Shown here: piece after piece, positions 22,818 to 30,976 of the stretch | Layout: the number at the start of each line of letters is the position of its first letter | How positions within the stretch are numbered: the stretch's first letter is position 1 | From: an uncultured Psychrobacillus sp. | GTDB lineage: Bacteria; Bacillota; Bacilli; Bacillales_A; Planococcaceae | Assembly (NCBI GenBank): GCA_934234185.1 | Contig: CAKQHO010000030.1 | Coordinates: 1-30,976 of the forward strand | Reading direction: 5' to 3' | DNA length: 30,976 bases | The notes under the pieces: generated by a model | What the model was told of the DNA's origin: nothing | Databases searched by the model: none | Seen by the model: only the letters and a program-made list of their open reading frames with translations | Translations under genes and position numbers: made by a program

Positions 22818-24622
22818 TGAAGCCAAATACTAAGGTGATAGAAGTAAATAATGCACAGCACGGGAAGTTTTTAATAGTGCCTAATATTCCGTACAGCATA
22901 TTACAAAGTGATTTCTCAAGCGGGAGTCATTTGAAAGAAATTGAAAGTATTAATTTGAAAAAAATTAGCGGTATATACATTAGAGCGGCGAATGAAACAG
23001 ATGCTTTAATGGCGGCTATCTATTGCTATAAAAAATATCTTCATGATAACGAGGATGAGCTCACGAGCTTAGAGCATGAAATATTTTGGGAGGATGACGC
23101 AGATCTAGAGCTACCAGATGAGTTGTTTGAGATGAGTGAGGATGGGAGCTTTAAGCTGTTGTCTTTTGTAAGTGGTCGAGATTTTATTGACGCATACGGA
23201 AATAAGCCTGACCATGCATCTTTTCAGCAAAGCTATGCCTTTCAAAATGGTAATCCATTTCAGCTTGGAAACCCCATATGGAAGCAAATTGAAAATCCGA
23301 TTATTATGAATGCCCACACAGCTAATTTAGAGCTTTTAAAGCATGCCATAGAGCAACAAAATCGCTTTGTTATCTTGTATGAACCTTTGAATACGTTTGC
23401 GAGCTTTCCACATCTAAGAATAGATGCATCAAATGAGAGTGAGTTAGGTGCGGCACAAAGAGCGTTTTTATTTGAAACAAACTTTGAGGATATTTATATA
23501 CCAGCACCTCCAACAGTGTATTTAACGAAGCTCATGAAGCAAATGCTTGGTGAAAAAGGCTATCAATTTGCTGAAAATGTCTGTCTCGAGGAGGTCATTG
23601 ATCATTTAATAAGCTACCGTACACCAAATTTTGAAAGTTCGATTGATATTGAACGACTTTTAAACAAAGCTATTCGCTACTCAACGACAAATACGATTGA
23701 TGATGAAACGATTCTCCGTTTCTTTCAAAAAGGAAACCTAACAGTTGACCATTCACCAAAAGAAAGCACGGCACAACAAAAGTTAAATAAGTTAATAGGA
23801 ATAGAAGACGTAAAGGAAAATTTGTTGAGACTAGTAAAGCGAATGAAGTTTATAGAAAAGCGCAAGCAGGCGGGTTACCCAAATATAGAGCATCATATGG
23901 CGGCAGTATTTATGGGAAATCCAGGTACTGCCAAAACGACAGTTGCTCGCATCTTTGGACAGCTATTATTTGAAGAAAATGTACTGAGGAACAATGTCTT
24001 CTTAGAGGTTAGCAGAAAAGATTTAATAGGGATGTATGTGGGATGGACGGCAAATAAAGTGCAAGAAATCTTCCAAGAGGGCGCCGGCGGGACAATTTTT
24101 ATAGATGAAGCATACAGCCTAATGGATGGAACGGAAAAAAGTTATTCTGGTGAGGCCTTTGCAGCTATTATTCAAAACATGGAGAATAACCCTGATACCC
24201 TGGTGATATTTGCAGGCTATACAGAAGAAATGATTGAGTTTGTAAAAAATGCAAACCCTGGTTTACGTTCAAGGCTAACTAATATTCTGGAGTTTAATGA
24301 TTATACAGAAACGCAGCTTATAGAGATTTTTCACTACCACGTATCAAAGGCAAATTATGTTATTGAAAATAGTCGTGAAACAAATGAATTATTAAAGCGG
24401 TTCATTCAAAAAGTAAAGAGCTATAAAAATATTCATTCAGGAAATGGCCGTTTGATGAGAAAGTTGCTTTCGACTTCCGTTGGATATATGGCTATTCGTA
24501 CGCCAGACGATATGAAATTATTATCAGCACAGGATATTCAGCTTGCTTGTGACGAAATTTTAAAAGCTGAACAGTTAATCTTCTCTAATTCGAATACGAA
24601 AGCACCGATAGGATTCAGATAA
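22808..24622 (+). CDS. AAA+ ATPase, CbbX/SpoVK-like, 604 aa
   Basis: The C-terminal AAA+ module (about 325-590) starts LNKLIGIEDVKENLLRLVKR. It has Walker A GNPGTAKT (370-377; Ala in place of the more common Gly before Lys376), Walker B TIFIDEAYSL (Asp433, Glu434), a sensor stretch VIFAGYTEEM and an arginine-bearing NPGLRSRLTN, all as in the CbbX/SpoVK/EccA group of protein remodellers. The N-terminal 320 residues are unusual. They lack a Walker A, but LISYRTPNFESSIDIERLLN with KAIRYS looks like an AAA+ lid, suggesting a degenerate first AAA module. AAGGAGG lies 9 nt before the ATG. Its partners in the cassette suggest a dedicated remodelling complex; the client is unknown. Confidence 0.85.
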   Translation: MHVMKPNTKVIEVNNAQHGKFLIVPNIPYSILQSDFSSGSHLKEIESINLKKISGIYIRAANETDALMAAIYCYKKYLHDNEDELTSLEHEIFWEDDADLELPDELFEMSEDGSFKLLSFVSGRDFIDAYGNKPDHASFQQSYAFQNGNPFQLGNPIWKQIENPIIMNAHTANLELLKHAIEQQNRFVILYEPLNTFASFPHLRIDASNESELGAAQRAFLFETNFEDIYIPAPPTVYLTKLMKQMLGEKGYQFAENVCLEEVIDHLISYRTPNFESSIDIERLLNKAIRYSTTNTIDDETILRFFQKGNLTVDHSPKESTAQQKLNKLIGIEDVKENLLRLVKRMKFIEKRKQAGYPNIEHHMAAVFMGNPGTAKTTVARIFGQLLFEENVLRNNVFLEVSRKDLIGMYVGWTANKVQEIFQEGAGGTIFIDEAYSLMDGTEKSYSGEAFAAIIQNMENNPDTLVIFAGYTEEMIEFVKNANPGLRSRLTNILEFNDYTETQLIEIFHYHVSKANYVIENSRETNELLKRFIQKVKSYKNIHSGNGRLMRKLLSTSVGYMAIRTPDDMKLLSAQDIQLACDEILKAEQLIFSNSNTKAPIGFR

Positions 24623-24639
24623 TCTAAAGGAGGAATAGT

Positions 24640-25866
24640 ATGTTTCATTATTTAAATTCTCGTAGTCAGAGTGTTATCACGACGTCCCTTTATCAAAACG
24701 ATTGCTCAATTGGTGGGCTGAGAATAAACGTTTTAGAAAATAAATTATATTATTTACAAGAAAATGCACTATACGTGGTAGATTGGACAATGGACAATAA
24801 CGAGCCAGAAATAATTTACCAATCTATGAATAAGCTTCGGAACTTGAATGTTACACATGAATTTATCGGGTTTATAGAAGAAGGAACGGGCTTAGTATTG
24901 CTTGAAACCCAGCTACAAACGGAGTTTTGCAAAATAAGCAGTATTAAAGAGCAGTTTACGCTTTACGATGATCAGGTTATGTATAATATAGGACTTAATG
25001 TCTTTAGGAAAGAATTGTTTGGTAGAGAGCTGCCAGTCCATTGTTTCACAGCGCTGTATCCAATTACCCAGTTAATCGAAGACGAGGACACCATTATCGT
25101 ACAAATGGAAAGTCCCGATTTCAAGAGAGCTACTAAGCTTGTTTGGAATAAAGAATATGAAGGGGAGAGGCTGGAAGAAAGCTCATTTCGTATCCTGACA
25201 ACGAGAGGAATTCGTTATTATGCAGAACAATACTTTAAAAAGCCGAGCGATACGGAAGTAACGTTCTACAAGGATATGCGTATTACACCACTTTGCGAAT
25301 ATATTCATGAGGTGAATGTCATTATTTGTTATGAGAAATCGGGCTACTATTATATTGCAAGGGGTCAGGATATTAACGAGGTGTATGCTATTTTAGACAA
25401 GAAACCAAAGTGGTTTGCCTATTTAGGGAATCTAATTGTTTATTCTAGCTACAATAAAATATATTTTGTTCGAGTGCCACATAGCGATATTTATCAGCGA
25501 GCTTTAGAGGAAAAAGAGTTAAGGAAAGAACAAAATAAAATTGTTCGTGAGAGATTGAATTCGCCTATTAGTGTTAACTTTGACTTGCCAATAATAGATA
25601 CTCCTTCACCGAATCAACTGTTTGAGCTACTATTACTATCTGAGGAATCAGTAAAATTCTCGGGAAGCGCCATCCCATTACCTCAAATTACATGCGAACA
25701 TGCACATTTAGATATTGTAACAGGAGATGATATCTCGTTAATAGCAATAGCTAAAATTGTTGAAAGAGTGGAGGGTGAATATCCAGATACTGAATTTCAG
25801 TGGAAGGTAATTCGCAGCCAGGCTATTAGAGAAGATATGGCAATCGTCTATTGTGCAGAGCTTTAG
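24640..25866 (+). CDS. Beta-rich protein of unknown family, 408 aa
   Basis: Third gene of the cassette, 17 nt after the ATPase stop, with AAAGGAGG before its ATG. Residues 1-280 alternate short strands and turns in repeated units (LENKLYYLQENALYVVDW; HEFIGFIEEGTGLVLLET; EVNVIICYEKSGYYYIARG; WFAYLGNLIVYSSYNKIYFV), which suggests a beta-propeller. A charged helix follows (ALEEKELRKEQNKIVRERLN), then a C-terminal domain (about 310-408). No signal peptide or membrane segment, so cytoplasmic. It may be the substrate-binding or sensor partner of the AAA+ protein. I do not recognise the family, and the fold is inferred from pattern only. Confidence 0.75.
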   Translation: MFHYLNSRSQSVITTSLYQNDCSIGGLRINVLENKLYYLQENALYVVDWTMDNNEPEIIYQSMNKLRNLNVTHEFIGFIEEGTGLVLLETQLQTEFCKISSIKEQFTLYDDQVMYNIGLNVFRKELFGRELPVHCFTALYPITQLIEDEDTIIVQMESPDFKRATKLVWNKEYEGERLEESSFRILTTRGIRYYAEQYFKKPSDTEVTFYKDMRITPLCEYIHEVNVIICYEKSGYYYIARGQDINEVYAILDKKPKWFAYLGNLIVYSSYNKIYFVRVPHSDIYQRALEEKELRKEQNKIVRERLNSPISVNFDLPIIDTPSPNQLFELLLLSEESVKFSGSAIPLPQITCEHAHLDIVTGDDISLIAIAKIVERVEGEYPDTEFQWKVIRSQAIREDMAIVYCAEL

Positions 25867-25891
25867 TCACATAGATAAATATGGTTCTCCT

Positions 25892-25930
25892 GGTGTACTG
25901 TTAATAGTTAAAATTTCAGTGCACCTTTTA
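25892..25930 (+). terminator. Possible terminator of the AAA+ cassette
   Basis: GGTGTACTG pairs with CAGTGCACC (one wobble) around a 16-nt AT-rich loop, then TTTTA. It lies 26 nt after the cassette stop. The T-run is short. It suggests that the SEC-C/HEPN gene is a separate transcript. Confidence 0.5.
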
Positions 25931-26140
25931 CAATTCTCCGGCAGAGTTTTGATTATAAATTTAAAACGTAAACCTCATGTTGGTAAGTAAAAATATCTCA
26001 TGTCCTAGTGAAAAAATACCAATTTTTTAGTATTATAAGAGATAGATTTAAAAACAAAGCAAAGGCTGAAGAAGCTGCTCTAAAATTGAGTCTCTACAGA
26101 TAAATAGAATGAGTGCTTGAAGAAAGAGGGAAGAGAGTGC

Positions 26141-27262
26141 ATGGGAATGGTAGGTCGAAATGAGCCATGTTATTGTGGGTCAGGAAAGAAATATAAAAAA
26201 TGCTGTATGCAAAAAGATAGCAGTGAAACGCAAGCTGTGAAATTCGATGAATCTAGGACAGCCCGCACCTCCCATGATTTAATAGGAGGAATTAGAGAGT
26301 TGGCTTTGGGGCAGCTTGAACAATTAAATATCTACCTAAATAGAACCAATAAATACGATCCACATATTCAATTCATCTCTCAGGATTTGCTGGAGTTAGC
26401 TACTACAGATAACATGGAAGAGCATTTTCTAAAAGTTGTTCGAGAATCGTTTGAAGTAAGAGGTATATCTAAGGGGCAAATTTTGATGGAATTGCGTAAT
26501 TATCGTAGAATATCTCAAACAGAACCAAGCCTATCTGAAGCAGAACGTAAAGTGATTGAAATGATAGCGGAGTCAAATCTTGGTGAATACATGCTTTTAG
26601 GGGATATGGAAACAGCAGATTACGGTGCAATGCGTGCAATTAATAAGTTTGGATATGAGATAATGAAAGAAGGAATTCCAGAAGGTCGTTACGTTGAAAA
26701 AGTCGATCTATATACAGATACAGGCGATAAGCTGGTCAATTGGGATATAGAGCTGGTTGATGAACCAATCGAGTATATTTCAGTTGACTTTCACCCTCTA
26801 GATGAACTTTATCATGAGTATGAGAAATATGCCCACTCATTACACGGTCTGGAGGAAGAATCAAAAAACTCATTAGCTACGGCATTACTGCGTGAATCCA
26901 CTTTTACTCAAAAAACTAGTGATAAAATTTCGTATATCGGACAAGCAATGCATTATACAGGAATATTCGAGCAGGAATTAAGGATATTAATTGCACTAAA
27001 TGAAAAATGGGAAAAACCTAAGAAAATGATGTGGGCAGATATTTGTACTTATTTAGCAGATCATACTTTACCTTACCTATCTGAAAATATCGAGGATATT
27101 GCAGATCAACTAAAATCTATTCATCCTATTCGTAATAAGATTGCTCATGGTGAGAAAATCACAGCTGCCGAATTTGATATGATTAAATCACTAGCTATTG
27201 AAAAGCAAGCATTTCAATTCATCTCATGGGCTAAGATTTCCTACGAGGAAGAGTTAGTATAG
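26141..27262 (+). CDS. SEC-C motif protein with C-terminal HEPN-like domain, 373 aa
   Basis: The ATG at 26141 (MGMVGRNEPCYCGSG…) is preferred to the TTG at 26117 because it gives the usual SEC-C N-terminus and follows a purine-rich AGAGGGAAGAG. The zinc motif has Cys10, Cys12, Cys21 and Cys22. A helical middle and an alpha/beta part (GDKLVNWDIELVDEPIEYIS) follow. The C-terminal helical domain (about 265-373; ALLRESTFTQ, ALNEKWEKPKKMMW) contains HPIRNKIAHG, with Arg331 and His336 forming the R-x4-H motif of HEPN ribonucleases and antitoxin-paired toxins. SEC-C may bind nucleic acid, protein or a signal. No adjacent nucleotidyltransferase antitoxin is seen. A defence or stress RNase role is inferred. 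Confidence 0.8.
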   Translation: MGMVGRNEPCYCGSGKKYKKCCMQKDSSETQAVKFDESRTARTSHDLIGGIRELALGQLEQLNIYLNRTNKYDPHIQFISQDLLELATTDNMEEHFLKVVRESFEVRGISKGQILMELRNYRRISQTEPSLSEAERKVIEMIAESNLGEYMLLGDMETADYGAMRAINKFGYEIMKEGIPEGRYVEKVDLYTDTGDKLVNWDIELVDEPIEYISVDFHPLDELYHEYEKYAHSLHGLEEESKNSLATALLRESTFTQKTSDKISYIGQAMHYTGIFEQELRILIALNEKWEKPKKMMWADICTYLADHTLPYLSENIEDIADQLKSIHPIRNKIAHGEKITAAEFDMIKSLAIEKQAFQFISWAKISYEEELV

Positions 27263-27289
27263 GATACTTAAGGAATTAAAAACATAAAG

Positions 27290-27338
27290 AAAGCACAGGC
27301 GATTTTAGATAATTAAATCGTCTGTGCTTTTGTTTTTT
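27290..27338 (+). terminator. Rho-independent terminator
   Basis: AAAGCACAGGCGATTT pairs almost perfectly with AAATCGTCTGTGCTTT around a 9-nt loop, and a T-rich tail follows. It ends the SEC-C/HEPN gene. Confidence 0.9.
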
Positions 27339-27746
27339 AAAGAATATAAAATCCATTATCGTTCAATGAAAAGACTTAATCTTTCCTTTATCCACCACCA
27401 AAACACGGAATATACATTTTAAATATAAATTGACATAATACTATCGTTTGAATAGTGAATAGAACTTCTTCATTAAAAATGAAAAGAGGATAAGTGGGTT
27501 TTTAAATAAATTTTAATATGCGTTATTCTCTATCCTGCAATCGATCAATGATACTATAAAAGCGGAATTTACCCAATTTTATTAATACAATTGACTTAAT
27601 TTAATCAGTAAGGAATATATATTTGATTATCTTATCTGCTAGATAGTATATTTGTTTTATTTTTATTTAGAAAATACTAGTAATTAAATATTATTGTATG
27701 TATAATTTTGATGTAAGTGAAAGTCATATTTTAAAAGGAGGATTCA
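27339..27746. promoter_or_regulatory. AT-rich upstream region of the surface-protein operon
   Basis: 408 bp, very AT-rich, without ORFs or repeats that I can see. It must hold the promoter of the SLH/NHL gene, whose AAAAGGAGGA ribosome-binding site is at its right end. No single -35/-10 pair stands out. Confidence 0.45.
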
Positions 27747-29387
27747 ATGAAATCATTATTTCGAACAGCGATGCTTTTGATCACCATCCTTGTTATTACT
27801 CTACAAATCACCGATTTAAAAGCAGATGCAAAAAACAAGTTTAAAGATGTACAAGCTGGTTCCTATTACTATGAACCAGTGCTAAATCTCTCTGATAGAG
27901 GTATTATTAACGGATTTGGTGATGGCACGTTTAAGCCAAACCAACCAGTTACGAGAGAGCATGCAGCAGTCATGCTGGTGAAAAGTCTTCAATTTCCCAC
28001 TTCTAATATAAAAGACCCCCACTTCTTAGATATTTCAACAAAACATCCATATTATAAGGAAATTGCAGCTTTAGTCGATGCTGGGATTTTTAAAGGGTAT
28101 GAGGACAAAACGTTCAGACCCAAAGAACCACTTACGAGAGGTCAAATGGCGACAATTTTAACAAGAGCTTATCATTTTTCAGTCGAAGATTCTTCAACGG
28201 AGAAGCTGCCATTTACCGATGTGAGTAATAACGCTTCCTATAAAAAAGCTGTAGAGCTATTGTATCGTTTGAAAATTACGAACGGGGTAACGCCTACCAC
28301 CTTCGGACCAAGTAATCCTGTTACACGGGCTCAATTGGCTACCTTTATTTATAAGAGTGAATCTGTTGCTCTTTGGGTGGAGGTAGCAGCTGGTAATGGA
28401 GAGTTCAATTACGCTGATGGTAATGCAGGTAAAGCGGCGTTTCGTGTACCTACGAATCTAGCAATCTTACCGGATAATTCTATTGTTATATCCGATCAAG
28501 GAAATCACTTGATTCGCCAATTAAAAAATGGGAATGTTACTACCTTTGCTGGAATGAGATTCCTAGTAGATGATCATGGCTTTCCGGTAGGTGGTCTGCA
28601 CAACGATGTGAAAGAGAAATCCATTTTTTTTACTCCATCTGGGCTAGCAAGTGATTCCATGGGGAACGTGTATATTGCTGATACAGCAAATCATGTTATT
28701 CGTAAAATAACGAAAGAAGGCACAGTAATTACTTTAGCAGGAGATGGTCTCCCTGGTTTAACAGACGGCAAGTCAAATGCTGCTAAATTTTATTTCCCGG
28801 GAGATATTGTGGTTGCAAAGGATGGAACCATATATGTGGCAGACACATTAAATCATGTGATTCGCAAAATTGATACAAGAGGGAATGTTACTACACTTAA
28901 TGCACCCTCACTGCGTCCTGTGGAAATCGTGGGTGGAGTTGTGGAAGCATCTGGTGAGTATCTTGATGGAGCATTAAACCAAGCGAAATTCAATGAGCCT
29001 TCTGGTCTAGCATTAGATGAGAAAGGCAATCTATATGTGAGTGATACTGGTAACCAGGTAATCAGATATATCGACTTTTCAGCAAATAAAGTGACCACCG
29101 TTGCTGGGAATGCGATATTGTCAAATGGCTTATATGGAAAAAGTGGGTTTAAAGATGGTAGTGCCTTAGAGGCTAGATTCTTTACACCAAAAGGGATAGT
29201 TATTACTCCAGAAGGCGGTCTTTTAATCGCTGATTATGGAAATCATGCTATTCGCTATTTCTACCAAGGCACAGTAAAAACTATTGCTACTAATTTACAA
29301 TTCCCAACAGATGTTGCAGTAACGAAAGAAGGAACAATCTTTTTCACAAATAGCTCCAACAATCAAATTATGAAAATTACAAGGTAA
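27747..29387 (+). CDS. SLH-domain protein with NHL repeats, 546 aa
   Basis: ATG with AAAAGGAGGA close upstream. A signal peptide (about 1-28, ending KADA) precedes three SLH domains. They start FKDVQAGSYYYEPVLNLSDR (about 32-81), FLDISTKHPYYKEIAALVDA (about 91-141) and FTDVSNNASYKKAVELLYRL (about 154-204). Residues about 210-546 form six NHL repeats with the hallmark D.(G/A)NH.IR: SDQGNHLIRQL, ADTANHVIRKI, ADTLNHVIRKI, SDTGNQVIRYI, ADYGNHAIRYF and a last weaker TNSSNNQIMKI. These would close a six-bladed propeller on the cell surface, a binding platform in most known cases. It is followed 18 nt later by the FecR-domain gene, so the two form an operon. Enzyme activity is not evident. Confidence 0.9.
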   Translation: MKSLFRTAMLLITILVITLQITDLKADAKNKFKDVQAGSYYYEPVLNLSDRGIINGFGDGTFKPNQPVTREHAAVMLVKSLQFPTSNIKDPHFLDISTKHPYYKEIAALVDAGIFKGYEDKTFRPKEPLTRGQMATILTRAYHFSVEDSSTEKLPFTDVSNNASYKKAVELLYRLKITNGVTPTTFGPSNPVTRAQLATFIYKSESVALWVEVAAGNGEFNYADGNAGKAAFRVPTNLAILPDNSIVISDQGNHLIRQLKNGNVTTFAGMRFLVDDHGFPVGGLHNDVKEKSIFFTPSGLASDSMGNVYIADTANHVIRKITKEGTVITLAGDGLPGLTDGKSNAAKFYFPGDIVVAKDGTIYVADTLNHVIRKIDTRGNVTTLNAPSLRPVEIVGGVVEASGEYLDGALNQAKFNEPSGLALDEKGNLYVSDTGNQVIRYIDFSANKVTTVAGNAILSNGLYGKSGFKDGSALEARFFTPKGIVITPEGGLLIADYGNHAIRYFYQGTVKTIATNLQFPTDVAVTKEGTIFFTNSSNNQIMKITR

Positions 29388-29405
29388 CGAGAGGAGGGAA
29401 ATGAA

Positions 29406-30976
29406 TTGCTACTAAAAGTGAAAAAAATTTTTTGTATATTCATTGTTAGTTTACTGGTAATGGGAGTTGCTGTACCTAGTATAACCGTTAGTGCTAATGA
29501 GAATAGATTTTTGAAGGTACAAGAAATAACAGGTGTGGCGTATATTCAACCATCCGGGAGTATGAAATCCATTAGAGCTGCTATTGGAATGAAGCTTTAT
29601 CAAGGGGACCGTATCCAGACAGAGGGGAACTCTAGCGTCCTTTTACAGACAGGGGATACGAAGGATAATATTACAATTGGGGAAAAGTCCGATATTTCCA
29701 TTGTTCATTTACAGGATAAAAATGGTGGCAAAAAAACAAGCTTGAAGGCTTGGAAGGGCTCTGTTTACGCAGATGTTACACCTGTTAAAAATGAACAGGA
29801 TCTTTTCCAAATAACCTCAAATAATGCAACATTTAATGCAAAGGGTACTCATTTTGTTATAGTGATAGATCCGATAACAGGATTACCGACAATGGTTGTT
29901 GGTGCAGGAAAGGTAGAAGTGGAGGAGGAAGAGGAACCAAATGAGAATCCGGTTCTTGTTTACCCTATCCAACAAATCCTTCTGGGCTTAGCACCTAATT
30001 TACCTGATGGAGTAACGATGGTGGATATCGATAGTTTAATTGGAAATACTCCTCTTTCTATAATTGAAGCATTGTTAAAAAATAAAGCACAAATTGATGC
30101 AGAAAATGAAGAGTTCTTGAATGGGTTGAACCCAGGTGATATGGATTTTGGGTCGGAAGCTGATTTACAAAGGTATCTACAAAATGTGGATATCTTATTG
30201 GCAAATCTAATAAAGGGCCTGATTGACAGTGGGCAAATCTCTCCCGGGGAAGCTGCTCGTCTAATAGAAATTTATAATAACAATAAGTCTCGCGGTTCAA
30301 GTGACTTTGATATGAATGTCCCTCCTTTATCATTAAGTGAGGAAGAGAAAAAGAGACTAGAAGAAATAAGGCAAGCGGAAGAAAAAAGAAAACAAGAGGA
30401 ATTAGAAAGAAGACAAAAAGAACTACAAGAAAAAAGTGAAGAATTAAGGAAGCAATTAGAAGAAAAATTAAGGGAACAGCAGGAAGCTCTGCGATTAGCT
30501 GCTGAAAAGGCTAAGAAAGAAGCGGAAGAAAAAATGTTAGCAGAGCTAGCTGAGCGAGAAAGGAAAGAGCTGGAGGAAAGGTTAAGGCAACAAGAAAAGG
30601 AGAGAAAAGAACAAGAGGAGCGAAGTAAACAACCGATACCAGCACCGGCTCCTGGCCCAACTCCTGGCCCAACTCAACCAACACCTCCAGGAGATGGTGG
30701 CGGAGATGACAATAGCCCGATTGATCCAGATCCTGATATTGTAGCAGCAAATCGTGTTATTGAAAAAATAAATAACATTCCCGAACCATTAACACTAGCA
30801 TCCAGAGAACTAGTGGCTAGTGCAAGAGAGAGCTATAATGCATTAACCGATAGCCAGAAAGAGCTTGTGACCAATATTGATAAGTTAATTGCATATGAGC
30901 AGGAAATAGAAAAATTACTAGAGATTCAGGACCAAATTGTTACAGAGATAGAGGAAAATATAGCCCTCATAGATAT
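29406..30976 (+). CDS. Secreted FecR-domain protein with coiled coil (3' end outside window)
   Basis: TTG start at 29406 with GAGGAGGG 7 nt upstream; the frame stays open to the window end (523 codons). A signal peptide (MLLKVKKIFCIFIVSLLVMG … ITVSA, cut near residue 30) precedes a FecR-type domain (about 35-150: IRAAIGMKLYQGDRIQTEGN, then a region ending NAKGTHFVIVID). An acidic linker, a helical part, a highly charged E/K/R/Q coiled coil (about 308-408) and a Pro-rich linker (about 409-443) follow. The last visible part (RVIEKINNIP … ARESYNALTDSQKELV) is a three-helix repeat common in cell-wall proteins of Firmicutes. It is coupled to the SLH/NHL gene. A stalk-like surface or matrix protein is likely. 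Confidence 0.85.
   Translation, partial: MLLKVKKIFCIFIVSLLVMGVAVPSITVSANENRFLKVQEITGVAYIQPSGSMKSIRAAIGMKLYQGDRIQTEGNSSVLLQTGDTKDNITIGEKSDISIVHLQDKNGGKKTSLKAWKGSVYADVTPVKNEQDLFQITSNNATFNAKGTHFVIVIDPITGLPTMVVGAGKVEVEEEEEPNENPVLVYPIQQILLGLAPNLPDGVTMVDIDSLIGNTPLSIIEALLKNKAQIDAENEEFLNGLNPGDMDFGSEADLQRYLQNVDILLANLIKGLIDSGQISPGEAARLIEIYNNNKSRGSSDFDMNVPPLSLSEEEKKRLEEIRQAEEKRKQEELERRQKELQEKSEELRKQLEEKLREQQEALRLAAEKAKKEAEEKMLAELAERERKELEERLRQQEKERKEQEERSKQPIPAPAPGPTPGPTQPTPPGDGGGDDNSPIDPDPDIVAANRVIEKINNIPEPLTLASRELVASARESYNALTDSQKELVTNIDKLIAYEQEIEKLLEIQDQIVTEIEENIALID

Noticed and set aside
23915..23938. Ala in the AAA+ P-loop (GNPGTAKT) as an inactivating change
   Set aside because: The Lys and Thr that bind ATP are present, and the variant GTAKT occurs in active AAA+ families to my knowledge; Walker B is also intact.
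26117..26140. TTG at 26117 as the start of the SEC-C gene
   Set aside because: It adds eight charged residues before the normal SEC-C N-terminus and would translate through the purine-rich ribosome-binding region.
28853..30750. Minus-strand frames inside the SLH/NHL and FecR genes
   Set aside because: Antisense shadows of well-supported genes; the one near 30511-30750 only mirrors the charged coiled coil and the proline-rich linker.
1..30976. Prophage or integrative element across the window
   Set aside because: No integrase, capsid, terminase, replication or conjugation gene and no attachment repeats were seen; only insertion-sequence debris is present.
1..30976. tRNA or rRNA genes and riboswitches
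   Set aside because: No cloverleaf, rRNA body or known riboswitch core was recognised by eye; only the short rRNA-spacer-like sequence at 22419 stood out.

Overview
The window looks like a chromosomal segment of a low-G+C, S-layer-bearing Bacillales species, with Lysinibacillus or a close relative as the best guess. The reasons are AT-rich intergenic DNA, strong GGAGG ribosome-binding sites with frequent TTG/GTG starts, T-tailed hairpin terminators, and two secreted proteins with three SLH domains each. The assignment is inferred from style and content; no rRNA or other marker gene is present.

Bases 1-15765 are a defence island. It opens with the 3' end of a type I restriction HsdR subunit. 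After an unknown gene on the opposite strand comes a graveyard (about 2570-4150) of an ISL3-like transposase, an IS66-like transposase fragment and a COG3586-like nuclease fragment, with an intact 55-aa gene embedded in it. Next is a divergent pair: a DUF262/HNH protein resembling GmrSD (minus strand) and an HNH nuclease (plus strand). The island ends with a complete four-gene Wadjet (JetABCD) SMC-type plasmid-defence operon of the DUF2397/DUF2398/TIGR02680/DUF2399 architecture. All its junctions overlap, and its G+C is visibly higher than its neighbours'.

Bases 15766-21650 are ordinary accessory sequence: a lipoprotein, an SLH protein with a probable propeller, a prolyl-4-hydroxylase-like 2OG-Fe(II) oxygenase, a two-gene operon of unknown proteins, and one more unknown gene.

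Bases 21651-22505 have no gene. They hold three near-identical tandem copies of a 153-154 bp unit that can fold into two long hairpins, enclosed by a 9-bp inverted repeat, followed by a short sequence resembling a Bacillales 16S-23S rRNA spacer. Directly downstream lies the best candidate for an undescribed system: a tight three-gene cassette of a small winged-helix-like protein, a CbbX/SpoVK-like AAA+ ATPase with a long N-terminal extension, and a beta-rich protein of unknown family. It is followed by a separate gene joining a SEC-C zinc motif to a C-terminal region with a HEPN RNase-type motif (RNKIAH).

Bases 27747-30976 carry a cell-surface operon: an SLH protein with NHL repeats, coupled to a secreted FecR-domain protein with a charged coiled coil and a proline-rich linker, which runs off the window. 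No tRNA, rRNA gene, CRISPR array, prophage or riboswitch was recognised.
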